Both the position numbers and the translations under genes were made by a program. Below, piece by piece: positions 1-8,609 of a stretch of 20,078 bases of DNA. The DNA is from a virus, in IMG/VR virus record IMGVR_UViG_3300035157_000196, positions 1 through 20,078 of that record; one strand, given 5' to 3'. The notes beneath the pieces are model-generated. The model was not told the origin of the DNA, made no database searches, and was given only the letters and a program-made list of their open reading frames with translations. Every line of letters starts with the position of its first letter. Position 1 is the first letter of the stretch.

Positions 1-1
1 T

Positions 2-3000
2 TGGGGAATCCCTAATGATCCACCACCATCTGGAGCAACAAAAGATGGTTGGAAAGATTTATATAATAATGCAATGGGATTGGATTTAGAAGATCTTGTA
101 GAGTTGTCAAGAATATTAATAGATAAAGTTCCAGAATTAAAAACACCAAGAGATCCTACAACAAGAGGATTTTTTCAATCTATACAAGGATTAGATCCTA
201 AAGATCCTAGAATTAAAATAGTAATTAATGAAGCATTGCAAAGCGATCCTAGAGCAATAACACAAGTATTTGCACACGAGTTAGGTCATTTATTAGATTT
301 TGTAAGTGATAGCACAATGGCTAGAGGTAATATTTTAGGATCATTAGGTAGTTTTAAAAGATTTGGTAATCAATGGATTGATGGAAAAGGTAAAGGTGCA
401 GAGCCATTAAATAAAACAGAAATAAATAAATTAAAAAAAAGAGCCGAAGCTATTGCTAAACGAGCAGAAAAACAAACAGATGCAGAATTAAATGCATTAA
501 GAGTTGGTCCAGAAACTGTATTAAAAATATTTAATGATCCTAAAGCTAGAGATACAATTCCAAAAGAATTTTATGAAGCATTTGTAAAGTTATCAGATGC
601 ACTAAAAAAACAAGTAGTAAAAGATGCTATGAAAGGAATGACAAGTCCTTATATAAAAGCAATAGTAGATAAAGTAAATGGTAAAAAAGTAGATCCTAAA
701 TTATCAGATAAAGCTAACGAAATATTCCAAAAATTATTTACTAAAGAAATTAGAAAGCGTGGCTTGGTATCTAAAGAAGAAATAACACTAGAACTTAAAA
801 AATTATCACAAGCGTGGAAACCTTTTGATAGAAATAGAAATCCTAAATATACAAAATATAGAGATAATCCTAGAGAATTATTTGCTGATTTTATGATGGC
901 ATTTTTATTAAGAAATAAATGGACAAAAAATAATGCACCAAAATCGTATGAAGTGTTTATGAATTATATGGATAAAAAACCAGAATTTAAATCATTGTAT
1001 GAGGATATACAAAATTCGTTTATGGCAGGTCCAGATGCACGATATTCAAGAACAATAATGAATATTGAAAAAATGCAACAACGATCAGCAAAAAAAACAA
1101 CAGATGCATATTTGAATTTACCTTATGACAAATTAGGAAATAGGGTTATGGACACAATAGGTTCGCAATATATAGATAAATTTTTTTATTTAATACAAAG
1201 ATGGTCTAATGATACTAAAAGATGGATTAATGATTTAGCAAAAGAAAATGAATATAGAATGCAACGATATTTAAACAGGTGGTCAATTACTGAACCATAT
1301 GTAAATCAAATGAAAAATCGTGTATTAAATCAGTTAGAAAAATTTAATTATACTCCAGAAAATTTAGGCACAATGTTGTTTTTAAGAAATTTAGCAGAAA
1401 GTAAACAACGAGAAAATTTTGCAAATCCATTAGGTGTGTTAAAAAAAGAAAAACCTTCTCTATATCAAGAAATAACTAAACGACCTGTAGAAGAAACACT
1501 TAAATATTATAAAGAGTTACACCCAGAATTATATAAAATAGCAGATGATTTTTACAAAATAAGACAAGAATATATTTTACCAGAATTAAAAGAAGGTAAT
1601 ATTATAGGATCAGATGATCTTGCTAAAATAATGGATAACAGACAATACATAACATTTTCTGTTAGTAAATATATTGAAAAAAATATTAAAGATTTAGAAT
1701 CAGATTATTATGCAAGTGGATCAGTAAGAAAAACTAAAGGAACATTAGATGATATTATAAATCCATTTTTAGCAACTATAGAAAAAGATTTGTTATTAGT
1801 TAGTTATGCAAGACGAAATAGATTTAAAGCCGCAACTGCAGATTTTTTATTAAATTCAAGAGGTGATAAATTATTAATGTTTGATGCTAAATTTGATCCT
1901 AAAACTAAAAAATTTATACCACCTAAACTAATTGAAAAAGCTAAAATGGTAGGAAAAGGTAAAGTAAAGAAACCACCTGCAGGTATGGAGTTATTTACAT
2001 TTAAAGATCTTGAATTAGTTGTAGATCCAAAAACAGGTAGGTCAAAAGCAGAATCTGTAGTTAAAAGATATTATATTGATAAAAAAATTGCTAGAGGTTT
2101 TGAATCAGATGTAATTTATAACAACGCATTATTTAATGCATTAGGAGATACAGGGTTATTATTTAAAAAGTTTTACACAGAATATAATGTATTGTGGTGG
2201 AATAAAGCATTAATAGACGATATTAAAACTACAATTATATTAAACAAAGATGTTAAATTATTATTTAGTAAAGATCCATTTTTACCATATTTAATAAAAG
2301 CTATAGGTCCGTCTATATATAGTGTTTTTGGCAAAAGTAAACCTGTAAAATCTAAATTGGGAAAAAAATTATTACGACCAGATATTGCAGAAATGATGGC
2401 AAAAGAAGGTATTTTAATGCCATTAAGTGAAGGTTATAGAGGACAACAGGCATATTTTAACAAATTAGTTAAAAAAGGTTTAGTAAAAGAAGAAGATATA
2501 ATGTTAGATAGAGTTATGTCTAAAGTTGTAAAAAATGAAAAAGATTATAGAAATATGTTAACACGAACAGTAGGTAATTTGTTTAATGCTATTGGAAAAG
2601 GTGGAAGAACATACGATAGATTAGTAAAAGTTGGATTTGTTTTACAAAAAGAAGCACAAGCAAAAAAACAAAATATTCCACTTGACATACAAGATTTAAC
2701 TATAAGGGCGGCTAATGATGTTGGTACAGTAAACTATGCAAAAAAAGGATATTATCATAAATTAACAAATGCATTTATGTTGTATTTTGGACCATATGTA
2801 AGAGGTTTAGAAAGAGTGTATAATCACGCTAAACGAGATCCTAAAGGAGTGTTAACAAGATGGATGATGATAAGTGGATCTGGAGTATTAATTAGTAAAA
2901 TGGCATTATGGGGAATATTTGGCAAAGATCATCAAGAATTAATGTTAGGTGTAAATGATTGGGATAGAAAAAACTCAGTACCAATACCTTTTGGTCGTAC

Positions 3001-3832
3001 ACCAAGTGGTAAAGTTGTGTATTTTAAAATACCATTTTCTCCAGAAGAAAGATTATTTAATGGTATATGGTATAGAATATTAAGTAAATTTGATGGCGTA
3101 GCATCAGAACAATTTGGTGGCTATAACATAGAAGAAAATCTTGGCAAACAAAATTTACAAACTAATAGAGATTATAGTATTATATCTCAAATAGGTAAAG
3201 AAGGTACACCATCATTAAATCCTATTTTTGGAATTATGGGTGATATTATTACAATGATAAATGGTGGTAACCCTTATGATACATATAGACAAAGAGGTGC
3301 AATACAAGATAAAATACAAAAAGCAAGAGAAGGAAGATTTGATCCAAAGGCGTGGGCAGAATATACTAAATATCTTATGAACAATTATATAACAGGTAGT
3401 TATTATACTTTTCAATCAGATGATGAAAAAGCAATAATGAGAGAATTTGAAGAAATAACAGGCATTCCAATAATAGGTAAAGGAATACAACAATTTTTTA
3501 AAGTAGGTCAAGATCCTGTTGCAAAATTAATGAAAGAAAGTAAAAAAGAATTTAGAACATATAAAGCACAAGACCGATTAGATTATGAATCAGCAGTATT
3601 AAAATTGTTTGGAGATGACAGAGAATTAGAACCTTTAACTGAAGATGAAATAATAGAAGTATTAGATAGAGAAAATATAGATTTTCTTAATAATGCATTT
3701 ACAGCAAAACAACTTGTAGGTGATTCTGAATTGCAAGGATTTGTATATGAACTACTTACAGCACAATCAAAGGAAGAACAAATATTTATGCTACAAAAAG
3801 TTCAAAATCATTTGGACAATTTTGCAGAATAA
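2..3832 (+). CDS. Large virion-associated polyprotein with zincin motif (5' end missing)
   Basis: The frame is open from base 2, 24 codons upstream of the first Met (base 74), so the gene begins outside the window; at least 1276 residues remain. Numbered from that Met, HELGH (68-72) is a zinc-metalloprotease HExxH motif, and NPRELFAD supplies a candidate third ligand, Glu268, as in gluzincins of the ImmA/IrrE type. The rest is Lys/Glu-rich and helical. Residues about 830-1005 (an amphipathic helical block ending in a Trp-rich, Pro/Phe-containing stretch) resemble the LPD38-type domains of phage large polyvalent proteins. Being last of the structural genes and directly upstream of the tail-fibre gene suggests an internal or ejected virion protein that could trim virion components or the cell wall. 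The protease motif is seen; its activity and the virion location are inferred. Confidence 0.75.
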   Translation, partial: WGIPNDPPPSGATKDGWKDLYNNAMGLDLEDLVELSRILIDKVPELKTPRDPTTRGFFQSIQGLDPKDPRIKIVINEALQSDPRAITQVFAHELGHLLDFVSDSTMARGNILGSLGSFKRFGNQWIDGKGKGAEPLNKTEINKLKKRAEAIAKRAEKQTDAELNALRVGPETVLKIFNDPKARDTIPKEFYEAFVKLSDALKKQVVKDAMKGMTSPYIKAIVDKVNGKKVDPKLSDKANEIFQKLFTKEIRKRGLVSKEEITLELKKLSQAWKPFDRNRNPKYTKYRDNPRELFADFMMAFLLRNKWTKNNAPKSYEVFMNYMDKKPEFKSLYEDIQNSFMAGPDARYSRTIMNIEKMQQRSAKKTTDAYLNLPYDKLGNRVMDTIGSQYIDKFFYLIQRWSNDTKRWINDLAKENEYRMQRYLNRWSITEPYVNQMKNRVLNQLEKFNYTPENLGTMLFLRNLAESKQRENFANPLGVLKKEKPSLYQEITKRPVEETLKYYKELHPELYKIADDFYKIRQEYILPELKEGNIIGSDDLAKIMDNRQYITFSVSKYIEKNIKDLESDYYASGSVRKTKGTLDDIINPFLATIEKDLLLVSYARRNRFKAATADFLLNSRGDKLLMFDAKFDPKTKKFIPPKLIEKAKMVGKGKVKKPPAGMELFTFKDLELVVDPKTGRSKAESVVKRYYIDKKIARGFESDVIYNNALFNALGDTGLLFKKFYTEYNVLWWNKALIDDIKTTIILNKDVKLLFSKDPFLPYLIKAIGPSIYSVFGKSKPVKSKLGKKLLRPDIAEMMAKEGILMPLSEGYRGQQAYFNKLVKKGLVKEEDIMLDRVMSKVVKNEKDYRNMLTRTVGNLFNAIGKGGRTYDRLVKVGFVLQKEAQAKKQNIPLDIQDLTIRAANDVGTVNYAKKGYYHKLTNAFMLYFGPYVRGLERVYNHAKRDPKGVLTRWMMISGSGVLISKMALWGIFGKDHQELMLGVNDWDRKNSVPIPFGRTPSGKVVYFKIPFSPEERLFNGIWYRILSKFDGVASEQFGGYNIEENLGKQNLQTNRDYSIISQIGKEGTPSLNPIFGIMGDIITMINGGNPYDTYRQRGAIQDKIQKAREGRFDPKAWAEYTKYLMNNYITGSYYTFQSDDEKAIMREFEEITGIPIIGKGIQQFFKVGQDPVAKLMKESKKEFRTYKAQDRLDYESAVLKLFGDDRELEPLTEDEIIEVLDRENIDFLNNAFTAKQLVGDSELQGFVYELLTAQSKEEQIFMLQKVQNHLDNFAE

Positions 3833-3841
3833 TATTATAAT
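3813..3841 (+). promoter_or_regulatory. Candidate sigma70 promoter before tail-fibre gene
   Basis: TGGACA (3813-3818, 5/6 match to the -35 consensus), a 17-base spacer, then TATAAT (3836-3841, 6/6). The start site would fall only a few bases before the ATG at 3851, and no Shine-Dalgarno sequence precedes that ATG, so the message would be almost leaderless. The -10 box sits in a 14-bp perfect palindrome (3831-3844). AT-rich DNA produces TATAAT by chance, so the call is moderate. Confidence 0.45.
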
Positions 3842-3850
3842 ATTTTAATT

Positions 3851-4918
3851 ATGACTATTACAACAACAACAATTAAAAACAGTTATTCTGGTAATGGATC
3901 TAATGATACATTTGCATATACATTTAAAATATCTACAACTGCAGATATTGAAGTAGTTATTAGATCGTCTACAGGATTAGAAACTGTTAAAACAATTACT
4001 ACACATTATACTGTAACAGGTGCAGGAGAAGCTAGTGGTGGTAATGTAGTGTTTACATCTGGCAATATACCTTCAGCTACAGAAACAGTTGTTATAAGAC
4101 GAGATACAACACAAACACAAACATTAGATTTAGTTGAAAATGATCCGTTTACTGCAGATAGTGTTGAAGGAGCATTTGATAAAAATTTATCTATATCACA
4201 AGAATTACAAGAACAAATTAATAGATGTATTAAATTTTCAAAAGCAAATACTTTTACTTCTGCAGATTTTACAGAAAGTGTATCAGATAGAAGTGGTAAA
4301 GTATTAGGATTTGATACTGCAGGAGAACTAGCAGTAACAAACGAAATTGGTTCAAATAAAGGAAATTGGGCGGCAAGTACAGCTTATGGCATTAGGGATA
4401 TTGTTAAAGATACAAATACTAACAATATATTTATGGCAAATACTGCACATACATCTAGCGGTTCATTACCATTAACAAGTAATACAGATAGTGCAAAATG
4501 GGATTTATTAGTAGATGCGGCAAGTGCAACAACATCTGCAACTAATGCGGCAAATTCAGCTAGTACAGCAAGTACCCAAGCAACTAATGCGTCTAATTCT
4601 GCAACAGCATCAGCAAATAGTGCAAGTACAGCTAGTGGACACGCAACTAATGCGTCTAATTCTGCAACAGCGGCGGCTTCATCAGCGGCGGCGGCGGCGG
4701 CAAGTGCAGATAGTTTTGATGATACATATTTAGGAGCAAAAGCAAGTGATCCATCAACTGACAATGATGGAGATGCATTAAATGCAGGAGATTTATATTT
4801 TAATACATCTAGTAATGCTATGAGAGTTTACAATGGATCAGCTTGGGAAGATGTAGCAGTAAGCACTTCTGGTTTTGCAACAAATGGTTTTAGTATTGCT
4901 ATGTCCATTGCCTTGTGA
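3851..4918 (+). CDS. Tail fibre protein with T7 gp17-like N-terminal domain
   Basis: Residues 1-125 match the N-terminal, tail-attachment domain of T7-type fibres: a NSYSGNGSNDTF opening, a beta-rich body with VTG..GGNVVFT, then ATETVVIRRDT and the helix FTADSVEGAFDKNLSISQELQEQ that normally leads to the shaft. Residues about 172-226 (GNWAASTAYGIRDIV to AKWDLL) look like the small W/Y beta module common in marine phage fibres. Residues about 226-290 are an Ala/Ser/Thr/Asn low-complexity, probably trimeric coiled-coil shaft with a 21-residue internal repeat. The C-terminus (DDTYLGAKAS...GDLYFNTSSNAMRVYNGSAWEDV) is a short adhesin-like module. At 355 residues it is shorter than T7 gp17, suggesting it is an adaptor to which the downstream appendage proteins attach (inference). 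Confidence 0.8.
   Translation: MTITTTTIKNSYSGNGSNDTFAYTFKISTTADIEVVIRSSTGLETVKTITTHYTVTGAGEASGGNVVFTSGNIPSATETVVIRRDTTQTQTLDLVENDPFTADSVEGAFDKNLSISQELQEQINRCIKFSKANTFTSADFTESVSDRSGKVLGFDTAGELAVTNEIGSNKGNWAASTAYGIRDIVKDTNTNNIFMANTAHTSSGSLPLTSNTDSAKWDLLVDAASATTSATNAANSASTASTQATNASNSATASANSASTASGHATNASNSATAAASSAAAAAASADSFDDTYLGAKASDPSTDNDGDALNAGDLYFNTSSNAMRVYNGSAWEDVAVSTSGFATNGFSIAMSIAL
4581..4671 (+). repeat. 63-bp (21-residue) internal repeat in fibre shaft
   Basis: A 28-base identical block starting CAACTAATGCGTCTAATTCT occurs at 4581-4608 and again at 4644-4671, exactly 63 bases (21 codons, three heptads) apart. It encodes ATNASNSAT both times. It lies in the Ala/Ser shaft of the tail fibre, and shaft length could change by unequal recombination between copies. 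Confidence 0.8.
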
Positions 4919-4938
4919 TATAAAAGAAAGGATAGATT

Positions 4939-5265
4939 ATGGCACAGGATTTTAGAAGATATACAAGTAATGCAGTAGGAACAGGTGCTACAACAGTATT
5001 TACAGCAAATAGTTATGACACTATTGTAGGTATTAGTTTGGCAAATGTAACAACTAATGCAATAGTTGTGCATTGTTATATTAATGATGGTTCTAATGAT
5101 ATTAGTCTTGTAAAAGATGTATCTATACCTGCAGGTTCAGCTTTACAAGTATTAGATGGTGGAGCAAAATTTGTTGTCCAATCTGGAGATGCATTAAAAG
5201 TAATAAGTGATACAGCTAGTTCTTTAGATGTTTGGGTAAGTGCAGTAGATGCAATTAGTTCATAG
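4939..5265 (+). CDS. Small beta-rich virion protein, probably appendage component
   Basis: 108 residues, about 12 kDa, rich in Val, Ala, Ser and Asp, with predicted beta character throughout (for example TIVGISLANVTTNAIVVHCYIN and SIPAGSALQVLDGGAKFVV). No signal peptide or membrane segment is seen. Translation starts 20 bases after the fibre gene, with an AAAGGATAGATT ribosome site. Proteins of this shape sit between fibre genes in many marine phages and are usually called hypothetical structural proteins. I do not recognise a named family; placement inside the fibre operon suggests a tail-tip or head-tail decoration role. Confidence 0.65.
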   Translation: MAQDFRRYTSNAVGTGATTVFTANSYDTIVGISLANVTTNAIVVHCYINDGSNDISLVKDVSIPAGSALQVLDGGAKFVVQSGDALKVISDTASSLDVWVSAVDAISS

Positions 5266-5274
5266 GAGATATAA

Positions 5275-6186
5275 ATGCCATATATAGGTCATAAACCTGC
5301 AACATCTTTTCATTCTTTGGTAAAACAAGATTTTTCTGTTAGTGCAACAGCAAGTTATACATTATCACAATCAGTAACAAGTGCTAACGATATTGCATTA
5401 TTTATAAACAATGTAAGGCAAGAACCTACATATGCGTATTCTGCGTCTGGTACAAGTTTAACACTAACTGCGGCAACAGCAGGATCAGATGATATGTATT
5501 GTGTATATTTAGGAAAAGCGGTAGGTACAGTAAATCCTGCAAATGGTAGTGTTGGAATGGCACAGTTGTCAGCCACAGGCACAAAAAATAGTAGCACATT
5601 TTTAAGAGGTGATAATAGTTTTGCAACTGTAAGTGGGTCAAATGTTCTTGAGATTCTTACAGGTGTTTGTGATGGTCGTTCAGTAACAGTTCCTAGTGGT
5701 ACATACACTATGCCTAATGTTACAGCAGTTCAAAGTTTGACTGGAAGTTATGCAGATTTAACTGGTTCAGAAATAGCATATACTCCTCCAAGTGGTACGA
5801 AACAAGTTATCTATAGTTTTCAACACATATTCACAAGAGATGGTGATTATCCTTTAGCACACTATAAATTTTTTGTGGATTCTGACGAAGCAACTAGATA
5901 TAGAACAACTCTTTACGGAGCATATACAATTATGCTTCAAGAATTAAGATTTATAATAAGTATTACAGGTAGTGCAGATACAACAAATGCAAATTTAGCG
6001 TCTTGGTCCTCCGCTAAAACCCTAAAAATACAAGCAAGAGAGTATACTGATGGTTCTGGTGGTTCTACTAATACTGCAAGAGCACATGGACTTATCTATT
6101 GGGATGGAGGAGGACTATCTGGGTCTGGAAATGGTTTTCAATATAAAGCACCAATTTTAACAATAACTGCATTAAAGGATAGTTAA
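5275..6186 (+). CDS. Modular tail appendage protein A (MPYIG N-module plus GTYTMP C-module)
   Basis: 303 residues in two modules. Residues 1-115 begin MPYIGHKPA and run through a beta-rich segment to SSTFLRGDNSFATV, a fibre-attachment module widespread in marine phage tail proteins. From about residue 122 (SNVLEILTGVCDG) to the end (LKDS) the protein is a paralogue of the whole 191-residue protein encoded at 6407-6982; shared anchors are VTVPSGTYTMP, TAVQSL, SYAD, SAKTLKI/GAKVMKM, WDGG and the terminal LKDS. The C-module is the likely host-receptor or glycan-binding part. The ribosome site AGGAG lies 7 bases before the ATG. The small chaperone gene follows after one base, implying co-translation. 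Function by context and module resemblance; receptor unknown. Confidence 0.7.
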   Translation: MPYIGHKPATSFHSLVKQDFSVSATASYTLSQSVTSANDIALFINNVRQEPTYAYSASGTSLTLTAATAGSDDMYCVYLGKAVGTVNPANGSVGMAQLSATGTKNSSTFLRGDNSFATVSGSNVLEILTGVCDGRSVTVPSGTYTMPNVTAVQSLTGSYADLTGSEIAYTPPSGTKQVIYSFQHIFTRDGDYPLAHYKFFVDSDEATRYRTTLYGAYTIMLQELRFIISITGSADTTNANLASWSSAKTLKIQAREYTDGSGGSTNTARAHGLIYWDGGGLSGSGNGFQYKAPILTITALKDS

Positions 6187-6187
6187 G

Positions 6188-6406
6188 ATGTCTAAAGAAT
6201 TTGAATCAGCAATTGACGCAATTAGAATGGAAAGAAATCATATATTAATGTCAACAGATTGGGAAGTTTTAAAATGTTTAGAAACAGGTCAAACAGTTTC
6301 TGAATCTTTGAAAAAATATAGACAAGCATTAAGAGATTTAACTAATGGTGTTACAACATTAGACAAATGCAAAAATATAAAATTTCCAACTAGGGAGAAA
6401 GATTAA
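6188..6406 (+). CDS. Phage tail assembly chaperone, Phage_tail_APC-like (copy 1)
   Basis: 72 residues. It carries the signature of the Phage_tail_APC family: an R.ER..IL..TDWEVL block, then KKYRQALRDLTNGV. Family members are small cytoplasmic helpers for tail-fibre folding or assembly. The gene lies between two fibre-like genes: it starts one base after the stop of the 303-residue protein (AAGGA ribosome site) and its stop abuts the next ATG. A second, longer member is encoded at 8916-9224 and shares the (T)DW(E/T)V and R(Q/K)(A/K)LRD(L/I)T(N/K)GV motifs, so each may serve a different appendage set (inference). Confidence 0.7.
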   Translation: MSKEFESAIDAIRMERNHILMSTDWEVLKCLETGQTVSESLKKYRQALRDLTNGVTTLDKCKNIKFPTREKD

Positions 6407-6982
6407 ATGCCATTAAGTAAAATATTATCAGCAAGTATAGCATCTGGTGCTGTGTCAGCATCAAACATTTTAGAAATTTTATCTAGTCCTTGTAATGGTA
6501 CACAAGTAACAGTACCTAGCGGAACATATACAATGCCTGATATTACAGCAGTTCAAAGTTTATCAACTTCGTATGCAGATGCAACAGGGTCAAGTATTTC
6601 TTATACCGCTCCTTCAGGAACTACTAGAGTCATATATAGATATACATTTAATTGTCAATATGATGGTTCTGCTTATACAGGTATGCACATGAAACTGTTG
6701 TTAGATGGTACTGAAGTTACAGATGCAAGACAAACTATTTATGGATATTATACATCAATGGTACATACATATTCTTATACAATTAATTGTAATGCAGATT
6801 CAGCAAATACAGCACATGGAGATATTACTTCTTGGTCTGGTGCTAAAGTTATGAAAATGTCAGTTAGAGAATATAATAGTGGTAATCAAGCTAAATTACA
6901 TCAAACAGGTTTATGGGATGGAGGAAGTGCTACTCAACTTATAGTACCTCATTTAGAAATTATATCATTAAAGGATTCATAA
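6407..6982 (+). CDS. Tail appendage receptor-module protein (stand-alone C-module)
   Basis: 191 residues. After a short N-terminus (MPLSKILSASIASGAVSASN) the rest aligns along its length with the C-terminal half of the appendage protein at 5275-6186: NILEILSSPCNG, VTVPSGTYTMPDITAVQSL, SYTAPSGTTRVIYRY, SWSGAKVMKMSVREY, WDGG and LKDS. It lacks the MPY(I/V)G attachment module, so it is either a receptor-binding partner that trimerises with the larger protein or a recombination donor for it. The ribosome site is AGGGAGA. Its stop codon overlaps the next start as TAATG at 6980-6984. Divergence at DNA level shows the duplication is not recent. Confidence 0.7.
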   Translation: MPLSKILSASIASGAVSASNILEILSSPCNGTQVTVPSGTYTMPDITAVQSLSTSYADATGSSISYTAPSGTTRVIYRYTFNCQYDGSAYTGMHMKLLLDGTEVTDARQTIYGYYTSMVHTYSYTINCNADSANTAHGDITSWSGAKVMKMSVREYNSGNQAKLHQTGLWDGGSATQLIVPHLEIISLKDS

Positions 6983-8049
6983 TGCCATATGTAGGAAAAC
7001 AACCAGAAATTGGTGCATATAAAAAGTTAGATACTATATCTGTAGTTAATGGTCAAGCGGCATATACTCTACAATATAACTCCGTTAACTATAGTCCCGC
7101 TTCAGCAAATCATCTTATAATAAGTCTAAATGGGGTGATACAAGCACCACAAGATTCTTTCAGCGTTTCAGGCAGTACTTTGACTTTTGCTAGCAACCTC
7201 ACTACAGGCGACTCTGTGGATTTTATTTTAGCATTAGGAGATGTTTTAGATATTGGAACACCTAGCGACAATACTGTAACGAATGATAAGTTAGCTACTG
7301 CACCTACTATAATTAGTAAAGGAGATGGTGGTAGTACAGATGGAGCAATACAACTTAATTGTTCTCAAAATAGTCATGGAGTTAAGATTAAATCACCTCC
7401 ACATTCGGCAGGGCAGAGTTATACATTAGTCCTCCCAAGCACAGCACCTGCGGCAAATAAAATGTTACAATCAGATGGTTCTGGTAATTTAAGTTTTGTT
7501 GATGCACCAAGTGGAGGTTTGAAATTTTTACTTAGAACAACAATATCTACATCTACAGCTTATGTTGAGTTTAATAATACTTATATAAATTCTACTTATG
7601 ATGACTATATAATAAAAGCGTCTAGGGTTGTACCTACATCTGATGGTGCTTATATAAGAATGTTTACATCTGACCAAAATGGTGGAAATATGACACAAGG
7701 GTGGTATTCAAATGGTATTTATCAAAGAATGGATAATGGTAATATTGCGGCTTGTGGGTATCTAGCCAATCAAACATATTGGGATATTATAGGTGGTGCC
7801 GCTATAGGGACAGCTTCTGGAGAAAGTGCTACTTATACTGTTCATCTTAATAATGTTAATAATTCATCACAAGGTGGTACAACTGCAAAGGTTGATTTTA
7901 TAGCACATAACAGTAACAACTATTATTATCATGGTAATTTTGCGGCATATTTAGATCAAGGTGCGGCAACAAATTATATAAGATTATATTTTTCTTCTGG
8001 TAATATAGCTAGTGGAACATTTACTTTATATGGAATAGTGAAAAGCTAA
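6982..8049 (+). CDS. Modular tail appendage protein B (MPYVG N-module, distinct C-module)
   Basis: 355 residues from the ATG at 6982. I chose this over an upstream in-frame ATG at 6913 because it has an AAAGGATTCATA ribosome site, overlaps the preceding stop (TAATG), and gives the family-typical MPYVGKQPEIGAY start. Residues 1-115 are the attachment module related to that of the 5275-6186 protein (NGVIQAPQD..SVSG.TLTF, LDIGTPSDNTVTNDKL). Residues about 135-195 (GVKIKSPPHSAGQSYTLVLP...MLQSDGSGNLSFVD) form a conserved linker seen in many marine phage fibres. The C-module (LKFLLRTTISTSTAYVEF... to SGNIASGTFTLYGIVKS) differs from the GTYTMP module, so this protein probably recognises another surface ligand. 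Confidence 0.72.
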   Translation: MPYVGKQPEIGAYKKLDTISVVNGQAAYTLQYNSVNYSPASANHLIISLNGVIQAPQDSFSVSGSTLTFASNLTTGDSVDFILALGDVLDIGTPSDNTVTNDKLATAPTIISKGDGGSTDGAIQLNCSQNSHGVKIKSPPHSAGQSYTLVLPSTAPAANKMLQSDGSGNLSFVDAPSGGLKFLLRTTISTSTAYVEFNNTYINSTYDDYIIKASRVVPTSDGAYIRMFTSDQNGGNMTQGWYSNGIYQRMDNGNIAACGYLANQTYWDIIGGAAIGTASGESATYTVHLNNVNNSSQGGTTAKVDFIAHNSNNYYYHGNFAAYLDQGAATNYIRLYFSSGNIASGTFTLYGIVKS

Positions 8050-8609
8050 TGGCAATAATTAAAGCAAACAATAATACTTTATCTAGTGTAACTGCATTAC
8101 CAACTGGTTTAGGTGGTAAAATATTACAAGTTATACAAAATCATGATGACCAATATGCAACATATTCTAATACAAGCATAGATGCACAAGCTACAGTATT
8201 AAGTCAAGCAATTACACCAAGTGCAACATCTAGTAAAATTTTAATTAAAGTTAATTTATGTGTAAGTTGTACAACTGATGGTAACAAACATTTTGGATTA
8301 GTAATGTATAGAGGTTCAACTGAAATTGGAAGTGGTGATGCGTCAAGTTGGAATTCTGGTGTTGGCACAACACATAGTGCTACTGAACAAGTAAATTACT
8401 CACAGCCAGATAAAATACTTACAGGATTTTATTTGGATTCTCCAAACACTACATCAGCAACAACTTATAATATAAAAAGTTATATTCACGATTTTGGTAG
8501 TTCTATTAGTGCAAAAAATTTAGTAGTGAATGGCGGTGGTTACAGTTATAATAATAAAGAAACTGCAATAACATCATCAAGTATAACTTTAATGGAGATA
8601 GGTGCGTAA
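8049..8609 (+). CDS. Tail appendage protein C (MAIIKANNNTLSSVTALP family)
   Basis: 186 residues, beta-rich and Thr/Ser-rich, with no membrane segment. The N-terminus MAIIKANNNTLSSVTALPTG leads into GGKILQVIQN and TPSATSSKILIKVNL, a pattern common in marine cyanophage and pelagiphage fibre-tip proteins, ending in SSITLMEIGA. Start and stop codons overlap both neighbours by one base (TAATG at 8047-8051 and 8607-8611), so it is translationally coupled within the appendage operon. Probably another tail tip or receptor-contact subunit; family known from phage genomes, precise role unproven. Confidence 0.65.
   Translation: MAIIKANNNTLSSVTALPTGLGGKILQVIQNHDDQYATYSNTSIDAQATVLSQAITPSATSSKILIKVNLCVSCTTDGNKHFGLVMYRGSTEIGSGDASSWNSGVGTTHSATEQVNYSQPDKILTGFYLDSPNTTSATTYNIKSYIHDFGSSISAKNLVVNGGGYSYNNKETAITSSSITLMEIGA

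Noticed and set aside
4384-4764. Minus-strand open frame opposite the fibre shaft
   Set aside because: Ala/Val-rich shadow of the low-complexity Ala/Ser shaft; no ribosome site, and the plus strand is clearly coding.
5355-5708. Minus-strand 117-codon frame inside appendage A
   Set aside because: Antisense shadow without start signals or recognisable domain; the plus frame has family motifs.
6913-6981. Upstream start for appendage protein B
   Set aside because: The extra 23 residues overlap the preceding gene out of frame, have no ribosome site, and hide the family-typical MPYVG start.
5275-8049. Diversity-generating retroelement (repeated C-module as variable and template copies)
   Set aside because: No reverse transcriptase gene in the window, and the copies differ throughout both DNA and protein, not only at adenines.
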